The position numbers and the translations under genes were made by a program. Shown here in pieces: positions 17,039 through 25,610 of a stretch of 64,000 nt of DNA (positions are counted from its first letter, which is position 1; each line of letters starts with the position of its first letter). Source of the stretch: Bradyrhizobium sp. Tv2a-2 (GTDB taxonomy: Bacteria > Pseudomonadota > Alphaproteobacteria > Rhizobiales > Xanthobacteraceae); NCBI RefSeq assembly GCF_000472425.1, contig NZ_AXAI01000022.1:1-64000 (forward strand), given 5' to 3'. The notes below the pieces were generated by a model that saw only the letters and a list, made by a program, of their open reading frames with translations, did no database searches and had not been told where the DNA came from.

Positions 17039-18238
17039 ATGACTTTGCACACGGGAAGGCATTTTCTTCAGATTCCAGGGCCGACCAATATCCCCGACCG
17101 GGTGCTGCGGGCCATGGACATGCCGGGGCTGGACCATCGCGGTGCGGAATTCGCCGAGCTTGGCTTTGCTGTACTTACCGGCATGCAGCGGATGTTCCGG
17201 ACCAAGCAGCCGGTGATCATCTATCCGTCGTCCGGCACCGGTGCCTGGGAGGCGGCGATCGTCAACACGCTGCAGCCCGGCGACAGGGTGATCATGGCCG
17301 AGACCGGCCAGTTCGCCGTGTTGTGGCGCGGCATCGCCGACAAGTTCAAGCTCGATGTCGACTTCGTCCCGGGCGACTGGCGCCGTGGCGCCGATCTTGC
17401 CGCCATCGAGCAGCGGCTTGCCGCCGACAAGGCCCACAAGGTCAAGGCGGTGATGGTCGTGCACAACGAGACCTCGACCGGCTGCGTCACCTATCCGCTC
17501 GAGGTCCGTAAACTGCTGGACCGGGTCAAACATCCCGCGCTCTTGATGGTTGACACGATCTCGGGCCTCGGCTCGCTGGACTATGAGCATGACGCCTGGG
17601 GCGTCGACATTTCGGTCGCTGGCTCCCAGAAGGGCCTGATGCTTCCGCCCGGGCTCGGCTTCAATGCCGTCTCGGAGAAGGCGCTCGCCGTGGCCAAGGC
17701 CAATCCCGGCATGCGCTCGTACTGGGAGTGGCAGGATGTCATCGCCTTCAACAAGCTCGGCACCTTCCCCTATACGCCGGCGATCAACCTGCTGATGGGC
17801 CTGCGCGAGGCGATCAGCATGCTCGAGGAAGAAGGGCTGGAGAACGTGTTCGCCCGTCACAAGCGCCACAGCACGGCGACCCGCGCGGCCATGAAGGTCT
17901 GGGGGCTCGACACCCAGTGCGCCGATCCGCAGGCTCATTCGCCGGCGCTGACTGGCGTGGTCATGCCGGAAGGCCATGACGCCGACAATTTCCGCAAAGT
18001 GGTGCTGGACAATTTCGACATGTCGCTCGGCACCGGGCTGAACAAGATCAAGGGCAAGGCGTTCCGCATCGGCCATATCGGCCATTTCAACGACCTGATG
18101 CTGATGGGCACGCTCTCCGGCGTGGAAATGGGCCTCGAGCTCGCGCGCGTGCCGCATCGCAAGGGCGGCGTGCTGGCGGCAATGGAGGTTCTGACCAGCC
18201 GAGAGGCGGCGCCGATGCCGAAGGCCGCCGTCGCCTGA
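17039..18238 (+). CDS. Serine-glyoxylate aminotransferase-type PLP enzyme (copy 2)
   Basis: The 399-residue paralogue of the product at 14164 starts MTLHTGRHFLQIPGPTNIP and keeps the same blocks: SGTGAWEAAIVNTLQPGD, VMVVHNETSTGC, LLMVDTISGLGS and the PLP lysine in VAGSQKGLMLPPGLGF (Lys about 198). The two proteins share most motif blocks but differ in the C-terminal third, so they are diverged copies rather than a recent duplication. GGGAAG lies before the ATG, which is preferred over the upstream in-frame codons. It is followed 36 nt later by the crotonase gene, probably in one transcript. Confidence 0.92.
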   Translation: MTLHTGRHFLQIPGPTNIPDRVLRAMDMPGLDHRGAEFAELGFAVLTGMQRMFRTKQPVIIYPSSGTGAWEAAIVNTLQPGDRVIMAETGQFAVLWRGIADKFKLDVDFVPGDWRRGADLAAIEQRLAADKAHKVKAVMVVHNETSTGCVTYPLEVRKLLDRVKHPALLMVDTISGLGSLDYEHDAWGVDISVAGSQKGLMLPPGLGFNAVSEKALAVAKANPGMRSYWEWQDVIAFNKLGTFPYTPAINLLMGLREAISMLEEEGLENVFARHKRHSTATRAAMKVWGLDTQCADPQAHSPALTGVVMPEGHDADNFRKVVLDNFDMSLGTGLNKIKGKAFRIGHIGHFNDLMLMGTLSGVEMGLELARVPHRKGGVLAAMEVLTSREAAPMPKAAVA

Positions 18239-18274
18239 GTTTCGCAATTCACGCCAAGAAGAAGGACAAGCGCG

Positions 18275-19072
18275 ATGAACGCACCGGTCGCTGCCAGCGA
18301 AGACCTGCTCTACTCCGTCCAAGACGGCATTGCCCGGCTCACTTTCAACCGCCCGCAGGCGCGCAACGCGCTGACCTTCGCAATGTACGAGCAGCTGGCC
18401 ACGACTTGCGAGAACATCAACGCCGATCCTTCGATCAAGGCACTGATCCTGACCGGGGCCGGCGACAAGGCGTTCGCGTCCGGCACCGACATCTCGCAGT
18501 TCCGCGCCTTCAAATCCGCGCAGGATGCGCTCGACTATGAAGCGCGGATCGACCGCGTGCTCGGCACGCTGGAGCAGTGCCGCGTGCCCGTCATCGCCGC
18601 GATCGCCGGCGCCTGCACCGGCGGCGGCGCCGGCATCGCCGCCTGCTGCGACATCCGCATCGGCACCGAGGCGACGCGGATCGGCTTTCCGATCGCGCGC
18701 ACGCTCGGCAACTGCCTGTCGATGTCCAACATCTCCCGCCTGGTGTCGCTGATCGGGCCGGCGCGCACCAAGGACCTGATCTTCAAGGCGCGGCTGGTGG
18801 AAGCACCGGAGGCGCTCGCGCTCGGGCTCCTCAACGAGATCGTGCCCGACGTCGAGACCTTGCAGCGCCGTGCCGACGAGACCGCGAAGCTCGTGGCCTC
18901 CCATGCGCCGATCACGCTTGCGGTCACCAAGGAGGCGGTGCGCCGCATCCGCCGCACGCTGTCGCGCGACGAGGGCGAGGACCTGATCCTGCGCGCCTAT
19001 ATGAGCGAGGATTTCCGCGAGGGCATGGACGCCTTCCTCAACAAGCGCACGCCGAACTGGAAGGGCAAGTAA
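18275..19072 (+). CDS. Enoyl-CoA hydratase/isomerase (crotonase) superfamily protein
   Basis: The 265-residue crotonase-fold protein has FNRPQARNALTFAMYEQL (residues 18-35), the first oxyanion-hole motif KAFASGTDISQF (canonical form FxAGADL) and the second, ACTGGGAGIAACCDIRIG, near 115-132. The glutamate that follows these motifs in true hydratases (P-E before the G-x-GG-T stretch) is absent: the segment reads IGFPIARTLGNCLSMSNISR. It is therefore more likely an isomerase, lyase or hydrolase of a CoA thioester than a standard hydratase. It probably forms an operon with the aminotransferase gene 36 nt upstream. The substrate is unknown. Confidence 0.9.
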   Translation: MNAPVAASEDLLYSVQDGIARLTFNRPQARNALTFAMYEQLATTCENINADPSIKALILTGAGDKAFASGTDISQFRAFKSAQDALDYEARIDRVLGTLEQCRVPVIAAIAGACTGGGAGIAACCDIRIGTEATRIGFPIARTLGNCLSMSNISRLVSLIGPARTKDLIFKARLVEAPEALALGLLNEIVPDVETLQRRADETAKLVASHAPITLAVTKEAVRRIRRTLSRDEGEDLILRAYMSEDFREGMDAFLNKRTPNWKGK

Positions 19073-19163
19073 GGCGTCAAACGAGGCTGGCGTCTCATGC
19101 GAAAGTCATACGCTTCGCCTCGGCGAGCCAGCTTGAACTGACCGGCAATCCTCCGCACAATGG

Positions 19164-19186
19164 CGGCTGGTGATGCTCACCAGCCG
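19164..19186. repeat. 10-bp perfect hairpin between crotonase and tctC genes
   Basis: CGGCTGGTGA at 19164-19173 pairs perfectly with TCACCAGCCG at 19177-19186 around a 3-nt loop. No T-run follows, so it is not a typical terminator. It may shape mRNA ends or stability upstream of the transporter genes. Confidence 0.7.
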
Positions 19187-19233
19187 TGCTAAACCCCCGA
19201 CCAAGAATCCATAAGGATCAAGGGAAGAAACTC

Positions 19234-20220
19234 GTGCGCAAGATTGTCCAAGTCGCTGCCTTGCTGGCGGCAATGCTGACGGCGACGCCAGGCCATGCCG
19301 GCTGGGAGCCGACGAAACCGGTCGAGATCGTCGTCGCCGCTGGCGCCGGCGGCGCCTCCGACCAGATGGCGCGGATGATGCAGGCCGCCATCCAGAAGAA
19401 CAACCTCATGAAGCAGCCGATGGTGGTGTCGCTCAAGGGCGGCGCCTCCGGGGCTGAGGCCTTGATGTACATGAAGGCCAGCGAGGGCGATCCTAACAAG
19501 ATACTGATCGCCTATTCGCTGATCTACATGCTGCCGCTGTCGGCGAAGATTCCCTTCGACTGGCACGATCTGACGCCGGTCGCGGTGATCGCGCTCGACC
19601 AGTTCGCGCTGTGGGACAATGTCCAGGGTCCCAAGACCGTGAAGGAGTTTATCGACGCGGCGAAGGAGGCAACCTTTCCCTTCAAGATGGGCGGGACGGG
19701 ATCGAAGCGCGAGGATCACGTACTGACTGTGTTCGTCGAGCAGAAGACCGGCGCCAAGTTCTCCTATCTGCCCTACAAGTCGGGCGGCGAGGCCGCGACG
19801 CAACTGGTCGGCGGCCATATCGAATCCAACGTCAACAACCCCTCCGAAAATCTCGAGGTCTGGCGCGCCGGCCAGGTGCGCCCGCTCTGCGTATTCGACA
19901 AGGAGCGGATTTCCTACACCGCGAAGGTGACCGCGACCCAGTCCTGGCACGACATCCCGACCTGCAAGGAGGAGGGGCTCGATGTGCAATATCTGATGTT
20001 GCGCGCGATCTTCCTGCCCGGCAAAGTGACGCCGGAGCAAAAGGCTTTTTATGTGGACTTGTTCAGTAAGGTGGTCCAAACGCCCGAGTACAAGGACTAT
20101 ATGGAGAAGCAGGCACTGAAGCCGATCTTCCTCACCGGTAAGGACATGCTGCAGTTTCTCGAGGATGACGACGCGCTCAACAAATCTTTGATGACGCAGG
20201 CGGGGTTTGTTGCGAAGTGA
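19234..20220 (+). CDS. tctC: Tripartite tricarboxylate transporter substrate-binding protein (TctC type)
   Basis: The 328-residue secreted protein has signal peptide IVQVAALLAAMLTATPGHA and a mature part with the TctC/Bug pattern: WEPTKPVEIVVAAGAGGASDQMARMMQ at the start and FSYLPYKSGGEAATQLVGGHIES in the centre, the loop that grips carboxylates. It delivers a carboxylated ligand to the TctA/TctB membrane pair encoded next. The GTG at 19234 is chosen as start because AGGGAAG lies 7-13 nt upstream and the signal peptide begins right after it; an in-frame GTG at 19186 would add 16 residues. The ligand cannot be read from sequence. Confidence 0.9.
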   Translation: MRKIVQVAALLAAMLTATPGHAGWEPTKPVEIVVAAGAGGASDQMARMMQAAIQKNNLMKQPMVVSLKGGASGAEALMYMKASEGDPNKILIAYSLIYMLPLSAKIPFDWHDLTPVAVIALDQFALWDNVQGPKTVKEFIDAAKEATFPFKMGGTGSKREDHVLTVFVEQKTGAKFSYLPYKSGGEAATQLVGGHIESNVNNPSENLEVWRAGQVRPLCVFDKERISYTAKVTATQSWHDIPTCKEEGLDVQYLMLRAIFLPGKVTPEQKAFYVDLFSKVVQTPEYKDYMEKQALKPIFLTGKDMLQFLEDDDALNKSLMTQAGFVAK

Positions 20221-20392
20221 ACCTGCCGTCCATCCATGTCCCGCTGATCCGGGGCATTCCACGTTGCAAAGAGACCGGGAAGACCGGCGGCCATCCCGGG
20301 GTTGTTGGATCATCGGTTGGAATCTCTCATCGGGCAGCCCGGCTGTTCGTTGGCGAATGATGATGTTGAGCCAATAGCCAAATCTATAATTT

Positions 20393-20935
20393 ATGTCTGA
20401 CACCGATCTGGAAATCATTGTCGACGACCCCACCGCACCGTCGGCCGATTCGCCGACGGTGACCAGCAACCGCACGGCCGATGTCGTCGTTTCGCTGCTC
20501 TTGCTCGCGCTCGCCGTCACGCTCGGCTACGACAATTGGCGCACCGGCATCGCCTGGGACGAGACGGGGCCGCAGCCCGGCTATTTCCCGTTCTATCTGT
20601 CGGTGATTCTCGGCGCCGCGAGCGTTTATGGTCTCGGCGCCGCGCTCCTGTCGCGCAAGGAAGCGCTCGAGGGCTTTGTCACCCGCGCGCAACTGCGCCG
20701 CGTGATGGCGGTGTTCGTGCCAACCTTCCTGTTCTGCCTGGCGACCCAGTTTCTCGGCCTCTATGTCGCGAGTTTCCTTTTGATCGGCGGCTTCATGCGC
20801 CTGGTCGGCAAAATCGCGCTGTGGAAGTCGCTGCTGACGGCTTTTCTGTTCACGGCAATCATGTTCGTGACCTTCGATGTCGTGTTTGACGTCATCATGC
20901 CGAAGGGGCCGCTGGAAGCGGCCTTCGGCTACTAG
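20393..20935 (+). CDS. tctB: Tripartite tricarboxylate transporter small membrane subunit (TctB type)
   Basis: The 180-residue protein has four membrane segments after a hydrophilic N terminus. The sequence AWDETGPQPGYFPFYLSVILGAAS (about residues 50-73) is the typical TctB signature with the GPGxFP-like turn. It pairs with TctA in the symporter. It lies 172 nt after tctC; the gap shows no terminator. It is followed after 24 nt by tctA, so the three form one transport unit. Confidence 0.92.
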   Translation: MSDTDLEIIVDDPTAPSADSPTVTSNRTADVVVSLLLLALAVTLGYDNWRTGIAWDETGPQPGYFPFYLSVILGAASVYGLGAALLSRKEALEGFVTRAQLRRVMAVFVPTFLFCLATQFLGLYVASFLLIGGFMRLVGKIALWKSLLTAFLFTAIMFVTFDVVFDVIMPKGPLEAAFGY

Positions 20936-20959
20936 CGACGGGGCTGGGCGGGGCGAAAG

Positions 20960-22477
20960 ATGGAAGCCTTCGGTCTGTTGCTGCACGGCTTTGCGGTTCT
21001 TCTGACCTGGAAGACGCTGGCGCTGATGATGGTCGGGCTCGTGCTCGGCATTTTCGTTGGCGTGCTGCCGGGGCTCGGTGGTCCCAACGGCGTTGCGATC
21101 CTGCTGCCGCTTACCTTCACCATGGATCCGACCTCGGCCATCGTGATGCTGTCCTGCATCTATTGGGGTGCGCTGTTCGGCGGCGCCATCACCTCCATCC
21201 TGTTCAACATCCCGGGCGAAGCCTGGTCGGTGGCGACCACCTTCGACGGCTATCCCATGGCACAGCAGGGCCGCGCGGCGGAGGCACTCACTGCGGCCTT
21301 CACCTCGTCCTTCATCGGCTCGCTGGTCGCCGTCCTCCTGATCACTTTCCTGGCCCCGCTGATCTCCTCCTTCGCGCTGAAATTCGGGCCGCCGGAATTC
21401 TTTGCGGTGTATCTGCTGACCTTCTGCTCCTTTGTCGGCCTTGGGCGCGAGGCCAAGCACAAGACAGTGATCTCGATGTCGCTCGGGCTGCTGCTCGCGG
21501 GTATCGGCATGGACACCGTATCCGGGCAGCTGCGCATGACCTTCGGCTCCGGCGAGCTCTTGCGCGGCATCAACTTCCTGGTCGCTGTGATCGGCCTGTT
21601 CGGCATCAGCGAGATCCTGCTCACCATGGAGGAGCGTCTGGCGCTGCGCGGGCACGCGGCGGCGATCAGCCTGCGCGTCGTGCTGTCGGTATGGAAGGAG
21701 CTGCCGAGATACTGGGTGACGTTGCTGCGCTCCTCGGTGATCGGCTGCTGGCTCGGCATCACGCCCGGCGGCGCGATCGCGGCCTCCTTCATGGGCTACA
21801 ACCTCGCCAAACGTTTTGCCAAGGAGCCCGAGAGCTTCGGCAAGGGCCGCATCGAGGGCGTGTTTGCGCCCGAGACCGCGGCACATGCGTCCGGCACCTC
21901 GGCGCTGCTGCCGATGCTCGCGCTCGGCATTCCAGGCTCGGGCACCGCCGCGATCCTGCTCGGCGGCTTGATGGTGTGGGGCCTCAATCCGGGGCCGCTT
22001 CTGTTCGTCGAGCACAAGGATTTCGTCTGGGGCCTGATCGCCTCGATGTATCTCGGCAATGTTGTCGGCCTCGTGCTGGTGCTCTCGACCGTGCCGATCT
22101 TTGCGTCCATCCTGCGCGTGCCGTTTGCGGCGGTCGCGCCAATGATCGTGGTGTCCTGCGCCATCGGTGCCTATGCGATCCAGAACGCCATGTTCGACAT
22201 CTGGCTGATGCTGCTGTTCGGCGTGGTGGGCTACGTCTTCAAGAAGATCGGCATTCCGCTGGCGCCGCTGACGCTCGCGCTCGTGCTCGGCAGCCGCGCC
22301 GAGGACGCATTCCGCCTGTCGATGATCGGGGCGGGCGGCGACATCAAGGTGTTCTGGTCGAATTACCTGGTCGGCTCAATCACCACGCTGGCGATCGTGC
22401 TGCTATTCTGGCCGCTGATCGACAAGGCGTTTGCGCGGCTGCGGGAATTGGGTCGACCCGCGAAAAGAGCAGGGTAG
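20960..22477 (+). CDS. tctA: Tripartite tricarboxylate transporter large membrane subunit (TctA type)
   Basis: The 505-residue integral membrane protein has about twelve segments. It carries the two family repeats: GVLPGLGGPNGVAILLPLTF near residue 36 and LGITPGGAIAASFMGYNLAKR near 270, plus MLALGIPGSGTAAILLGGLM around 325. These G-P-G motifs form the transport path. With tctC and tctB just upstream this is a complete secondary, binding-protein-dependent importer for a carboxylate. The following gene is convergent, separated by a palindromic repeat that may end both transcripts. Confidence 0.95.
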   Translation: MEAFGLLLHGFAVLLTWKTLALMMVGLVLGIFVGVLPGLGGPNGVAILLPLTFTMDPTSAIVMLSCIYWGALFGGAITSILFNIPGEAWSVATTFDGYPMAQQGRAAEALTAAFTSSFIGSLVAVLLITFLAPLISSFALKFGPPEFFAVYLLTFCSFVGLGREAKHKTVISMSLGLLLAGIGMDTVSGQLRMTFGSGELLRGINFLVAVIGLFGISEILLTMEERLALRGHAAAISLRVVLSVWKELPRYWVTLLRSSVIGCWLGITPGGAIAASFMGYNLAKRFAKEPESFGKGRIEGVFAPETAAHASGTSALLPMLALGIPGSGTAAILLGGLMVWGLNPGPLLFVEHKDFVWGLIASMYLGNVVGLVLVLSTVPIFASILRVPFAAVAPMIVVSCAIGAYAIQNAMFDIWLMLLFGVVGYVFKKIGIPLAPLTLALVLGSRAEDAFRLSMIGAGGDIKVFWSNYLVGSITTLAIVLLFWPLIDKAFARLRELGRPAKRAG

Positions 22478-22510
22478 CAGCAACGCGACAACCGTCGAAT
22501 CAGCTCTGAA

Positions 22511-22617
22511 CTAGAGCATTTCCGGTTCTGATTGAATCAGAACCGGAGCTCTAGATTCTTGTTTTGACGCGTTTTCTTCACGCGAACCGGCGTCCACTTC
22601 GCTCGAAAACGCTATAA
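22511..22617. repeat. Dispersed palindromic repeat between convergent genes
   Basis: CTAGAGC (22511-22517) pairs with GCTCTAG (22548-22554). Nested inside, CCGGTTCTGATT (22522-22533) is a perfect match to AATCAGAACCGG (22535-22546) around a single G. A tail (22555-22617) with GACGCGTTTTCTTCACGCG and GAAAACGCT follows, the form of a widespread Bradyrhizobium repeat. It lies between the 3' ends of tctA and the CoA-transferase gene and could work as a two-way terminator. Confidence 0.85.
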
Positions 22618-22631
22618 AGCTGTGGCGCTCC

Positions 22632-23825
22632 TCACACCACCTTGCGCTGCTTAAGTTCGGCGATCTCGCCGGCGCTGAAGCCGAACTCGGCCAGCACCTC
22701 CGCGGTCTGCTCGCCGAATTCCGGTGGTCGTGCGTCCATGTGGCTCGGCGTGCGCGACAGCTTGAAGGGCTGGCCGACCAGGCGGATGTGGCGGCCCTCC
22801 GCATTCGGTACGTCCTGCGCCATGCCGAGATGCTGCACCTGCGCATCGGCAAACACCTGGTCGATGGAATAGATCGGACCGCAGGGCACGCCGGCCGCGT
22901 TGAGTTCGCTGACCCAGTACTCGGTCGACTTCGTCGCCGTGCGCTTGTCGATCTCGGCGTTGAGCGCATCGCGGTTCTTCGAACGCGCGGGCGCTGTGGC
23001 ATAATCGGGATTGCTGACCAATTCCGGCGCGCCGATCGCTTGCGCGCAGCGCTCCCAGGTGCGGCCGCCGGCGGTTGCGATATTGATGTAGCCGTCGGAG
23101 GTCTTGAACACTCCTGTCGGGATCGAGGTCGGATGGTTGTTGCCGGCCTGCTTCGCGACGTCCTTGTCCATCAGCCAGCGCGCGGCCTGGAAATCCAGCA
23201 TGAAGATCTGTGCCTGCAACAGCGAGGTCTGCACCCACTGTCCCTCGCCCGACACGTCGCGCTCCAGCAGCGCGGTGAGGATGCCCATGGCGCAGAAAAG
23301 CCCGGCGGTGAGATCGGCGACGGGAATGCCGACCCGCATCGGACCTTCGCCAGGCGCGCCGGTGATCGACATCAGCCCGCCCATGCCCTGCGCGATCTGA
23401 TCGAAGCCGGGGCGCTTGTGATAGGGGCCGTCCTGGCCGAAGCCGGAGATGCTGCCATAGACGATGCGCGGATTGATCTTGCGCACGCTCTCATAGTCGA
23501 CGCCGAGCTTGGTCTTGACGTCGGGCCGGTAGTTCTCGACCACCACGTCGGCCTTGGCGGCCAGCCGCATGAACACCTCTAGTCCACGGGGGTCCTTCAG
23601 GTTCAGCGCGATCGCCCGCTTGTTGCGGTGCAGGTTCTGGAAGTCGGCACCGTGCCGTGGTCCGCCTAAGGATTCTCCGGGCGCATCTTCCAGCAGCGCA
23701 TCGATCTTGATGACGTTGGCACCCCAATCCGCAAGCTGTCGCACACAGGTCGGACCGGCCCGCACGCGGGTCAGGTCAAGCACGGTGAAGCGGGACAGGG
23801 CTTGCGAGGCGTGCGGAATGGCCAT
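22632..23825 (-). CDS. Family III CoA-transferase (CaiB/BaiF type)
   Basis: The 397-residue protein matches formyl-CoA transferase-like enzymes: LTRVRAGPTCVRQLADWGANVIKI at residues 18-41, RNKRAIALNLKDPRG near 69, VVENYRPDVKTKLGVDYE near 95 and the catalytic aspartate in IPVADLTAGLFCAMG (near residue 170). Members move CoA between organic acids. The neighbouring Tct importer and PaaK-like ligase suggest a route for an imported carboxylate, activated here by CoA transfer (inference). It is convergent with tctA. Which acid is used cannot be told from sequence. Confidence 0.92.
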   Translation of the reverse strand: MAIPHASQALSRFTVLDLTRVRAGPTCVRQLADWGANVIKIDALLEDAPGESLGGPRHGADFQNLHRNKRAIALNLKDPRGLEVFMRLAAKADVVVENYRPDVKTKLGVDYESVRKINPRIVYGSISGFGQDGPYHKRPGFDQIAQGMGGLMSITGAPGEGPMRVGIPVADLTAGLFCAMGILTALLERDVSGEGQWVQTSLLQAQIFMLDFQAARWLMDKDVAKQAGNNHPTSIPTGVFKTSDGYINIATAGGRTWERCAQAIGAPELVSNPDYATAPARSKNRDALNAEIDKRTATKSTEYWVSELNAAGVPCGPIYSIDQVFADAQVQHLGMAQDVPNAEGRHIRLVGQPFKLSRTPSHMDARPPEFGEQTAEVLAEFGFSAGEIAELKQRKVV

Positions 23826-24170
23826 TGCAGGGGAAACTCCGGGGACGTGGACGGAACGGTATAGGGGAGTGCGGTACTATCGACAATCCCGCAGCCTGGG
23901 GCTAGCCGGGGCGGCGGCAATGCAGGTTTGCAACGGCAAGAGCAGTTCCCGAAGGGCTCGACAGCCAATTGGAGTCGGTCGGTGTGTCCGCGAATTCGGT
24001 CTACCTCTCCCCGGCGGGGAGAGGTCGGATTGCGAAGCAATCCGGGTGAGGGGCTCCAGCGCTCACGAGAGACCGTAACCCCTCACCCGATTTGCTGCGC
24101 AAATCGACCTCTCCCGATGGGAGAGGTGGACCTTCGCTGCCGCAGCAGCTCAAGCAGATTTCCTTCCACG
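23826..24170. repeat. Intergenic region with a dispersed palindromic repeat
   Basis: No gene is seen. Between 24003 and 24128 lies a repeat copy: CTCTCCCCGGCGGGGAGAGG, then CGGATTGC/GCAATCCG around GAA (24026-24044), GGGTGAGGGG, and the mirror-image arm ending in a second CCTCTCCC-GGGAGAGG hairpin. It is the best-preserved two-armed copy of the family in the window. Confidence 0.85.
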
Positions 24171-25394
24171 CTACCGCTCGTCGGCGATCACCTTGCCGTC
24201 GTTCGGCAATGAGCCTGCGCGGACCAGTTCGACCGCGCCGCCAAGTTTAGTGACCGCGCGGAGCGTTGCCGTGAGCTCGTTTTGCAGGGTCGCATCAGGC
24301 GCGGCGCACTCCGCTCTTAACGTCATCACGTCGGTTTCCTCCGCGCGGCCGACGACCAGGCGGAGGCGGCCGAGCGCGGGATGGCGTTTTGCGATCTCGG
24401 CGATCTGCTCGGGGCGGACGAACATGCCCTTGACCTTGGTGGTCTGGTCGGCGCGGCCCATCCAGCCCTTGATGCGTAGATTGCTGCGCCCGCAGGGGCT
24501 CGTGCCCGGCAGGCTTGCGGTGAGGTCGCCGAGCGCCAGGCGAATCCAGGGATGATCGGGGTCGAGCGAGGTGACGACGATCTCGCCGACATCACCTGCT
24601 GCGACCGGATCGCCGGTGCCGGGCTTGACGATCTCCAGGATCAGATCCTCGTTGACCACCATGCCTTCGTGCGCCGGCGTCTCGAAGGCGACCATGCCGA
24701 GATCGGCGGTGCCGAAGGCCTGGTACGCCTCGATGCCATGCGACTTGATTTCCTTCTGCAGCGACGGCGGGAACGCCGCGCCGGAGACCAGCGCGCGCTT
24801 GATCGAGGATATGTCGCGGTCGGCGGCGATGGCCGCGTCGACCAGGATCTTCAAAAAGTCCGGCGTGCCGCTGTAGCCGTTCGGACGGTACGTCTCGATC
24901 AGCTCGAACTGCTGCTCGGTATTGCCGGGACCGGCGGGAATAACGGCGCAACCGAGGGCGCGTGCCGAGGAATCCATGATGAAGCCGCCGGGCGTCAGGT
25001 GATAGCTGAACGTGTTGAGCGCGATGTCGCCCGGGCGGAAGCCTGCTGCGAACAGCGCCCGCGCGCCGCGCCAGGGATCGGCATGGGCCGTTTCGGGCTC
25101 GAAGATCGGGCCGGGTGAGGTGAAGAGACGCGCGAACGCGCCTGATGGTGTAGCGACGAAACCGCCGAAAGGTGGTGCGGCCTTGTGCAGCGCAGGGAGC
25201 TCCGATTTGCGCAGGACGGGCAATTGCGCGAGCGCGGCGCGGCTGGTGATGGAAACGGGATCGACGCCGCGGAGGCGCTCGGCGTAGGCCGGGGCTTGCA
25301 TCGCCTTGCGCAGGATGGCGGGGAGGCGGGAGAGCAGATCGGCCTCGCGTTCGGCCGGATCGCGGGTTTCTTTTGTATCGTAGTGATCGGTCAT
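24171..25394 (-). CDS. Phenylacetate-CoA ligase family (PaaK-like) adenylate-forming protein
   Basis: The 407-residue protein resembles PaaK rather than long-chain acyl-CoA synthetases: TAHADPWRGARALFAAGFRPGDIALNTFSY near 107-136, AYQAFGTADLGMVAFE (the region that takes the place of YGSTE), then GDLTASLPGTSPCGRS, IKGWMGRADQTTKVKGMFV with the hinge aspartate and lysine, and VRPEQIAEI. It should join an aromatic or similar acid to CoA with ATP. At 407 residues it is a little shorter than PaaK proteins, which are about 430-440. It lies downstream of the ABC operon, separated by a repeat, and upstream of the CoA-transferase on the same strand. Confidence 0.85.
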   Translation of the reverse strand: MTDHYDTKETRDPAEREADLLSRLPAILRKAMQAPAYAERLRGVDPVSITSRAALAQLPVLRKSELPALHKAAPPFGGFVATPSGAFARLFTSPGPIFEPETAHADPWRGARALFAAGFRPGDIALNTFSYHLTPGGFIMDSSARALGCAVIPAGPGNTEQQFELIETYRPNGYSGTPDFLKILVDAAIAADRDISSIKRALVSGAAFPPSLQKEIKSHGIEAYQAFGTADLGMVAFETPAHEGMVVNEDLILEIVKPGTGDPVAAGDVGEIVVTSLDPDHPWIRLALGDLTASLPGTSPCGRSNLRIKGWMGRADQTTKVKGMFVRPEQIAEIAKRHPALGRLRLVVGRAEETDVMTLRAECAAPDATLQNELTATLRAVTKLGGAVELVRAGSLPNDGKVIADER

Positions 25395-25424
25395 TTTGTT
25401 TTGCCCCTTGTCTTACTTCGCCCG

Positions 25425-25605
25425 GCTCACGGGGAAGGTCGAATTGCATCGCCAGATGCAATCCGGGTGAGGGGGACTCTCCGCGGACTGACGTCGTGGG
25501 GACAGCCCCTCACGGTAGCCGATGCTGTCGCATCGGCGTTCTTCGCATAAGATCGGCGGCCGGGGCCGCCGGTGCCCTCTCCCCGCGAAGGGCGGGGAGA
25601 GGGAG
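25425..25605. repeat. Dispersed palindromic repeat (ATTGCATC type)
   Basis: ATTGCATC (25443-25450) pairs with GATGCAAT (25455-25462), followed by CCGGGTGAGGG; the far end has CCCTCTCCCCGCGAAGG and GGCGGGGAGAGGG as a second hairpin. It belongs to the same family as the copies at 15393, 24003 and 59129. Confidence 0.8.
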
Positions 25606-25610
25606 AAGGA

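Noticed and set aside
17018..18904. 628-codon open frame opposite the second aminotransferase and the crotonase gene
   Set aside because: Antisense to two genes with intact motifs; composition typical of a shadow frame.
20384..22015. 543-codon open frame opposite tctB and tctA
   Set aside because: Gln/Arg/Glu-rich antisense product with no family features; the + strand codes the transporter subunits.
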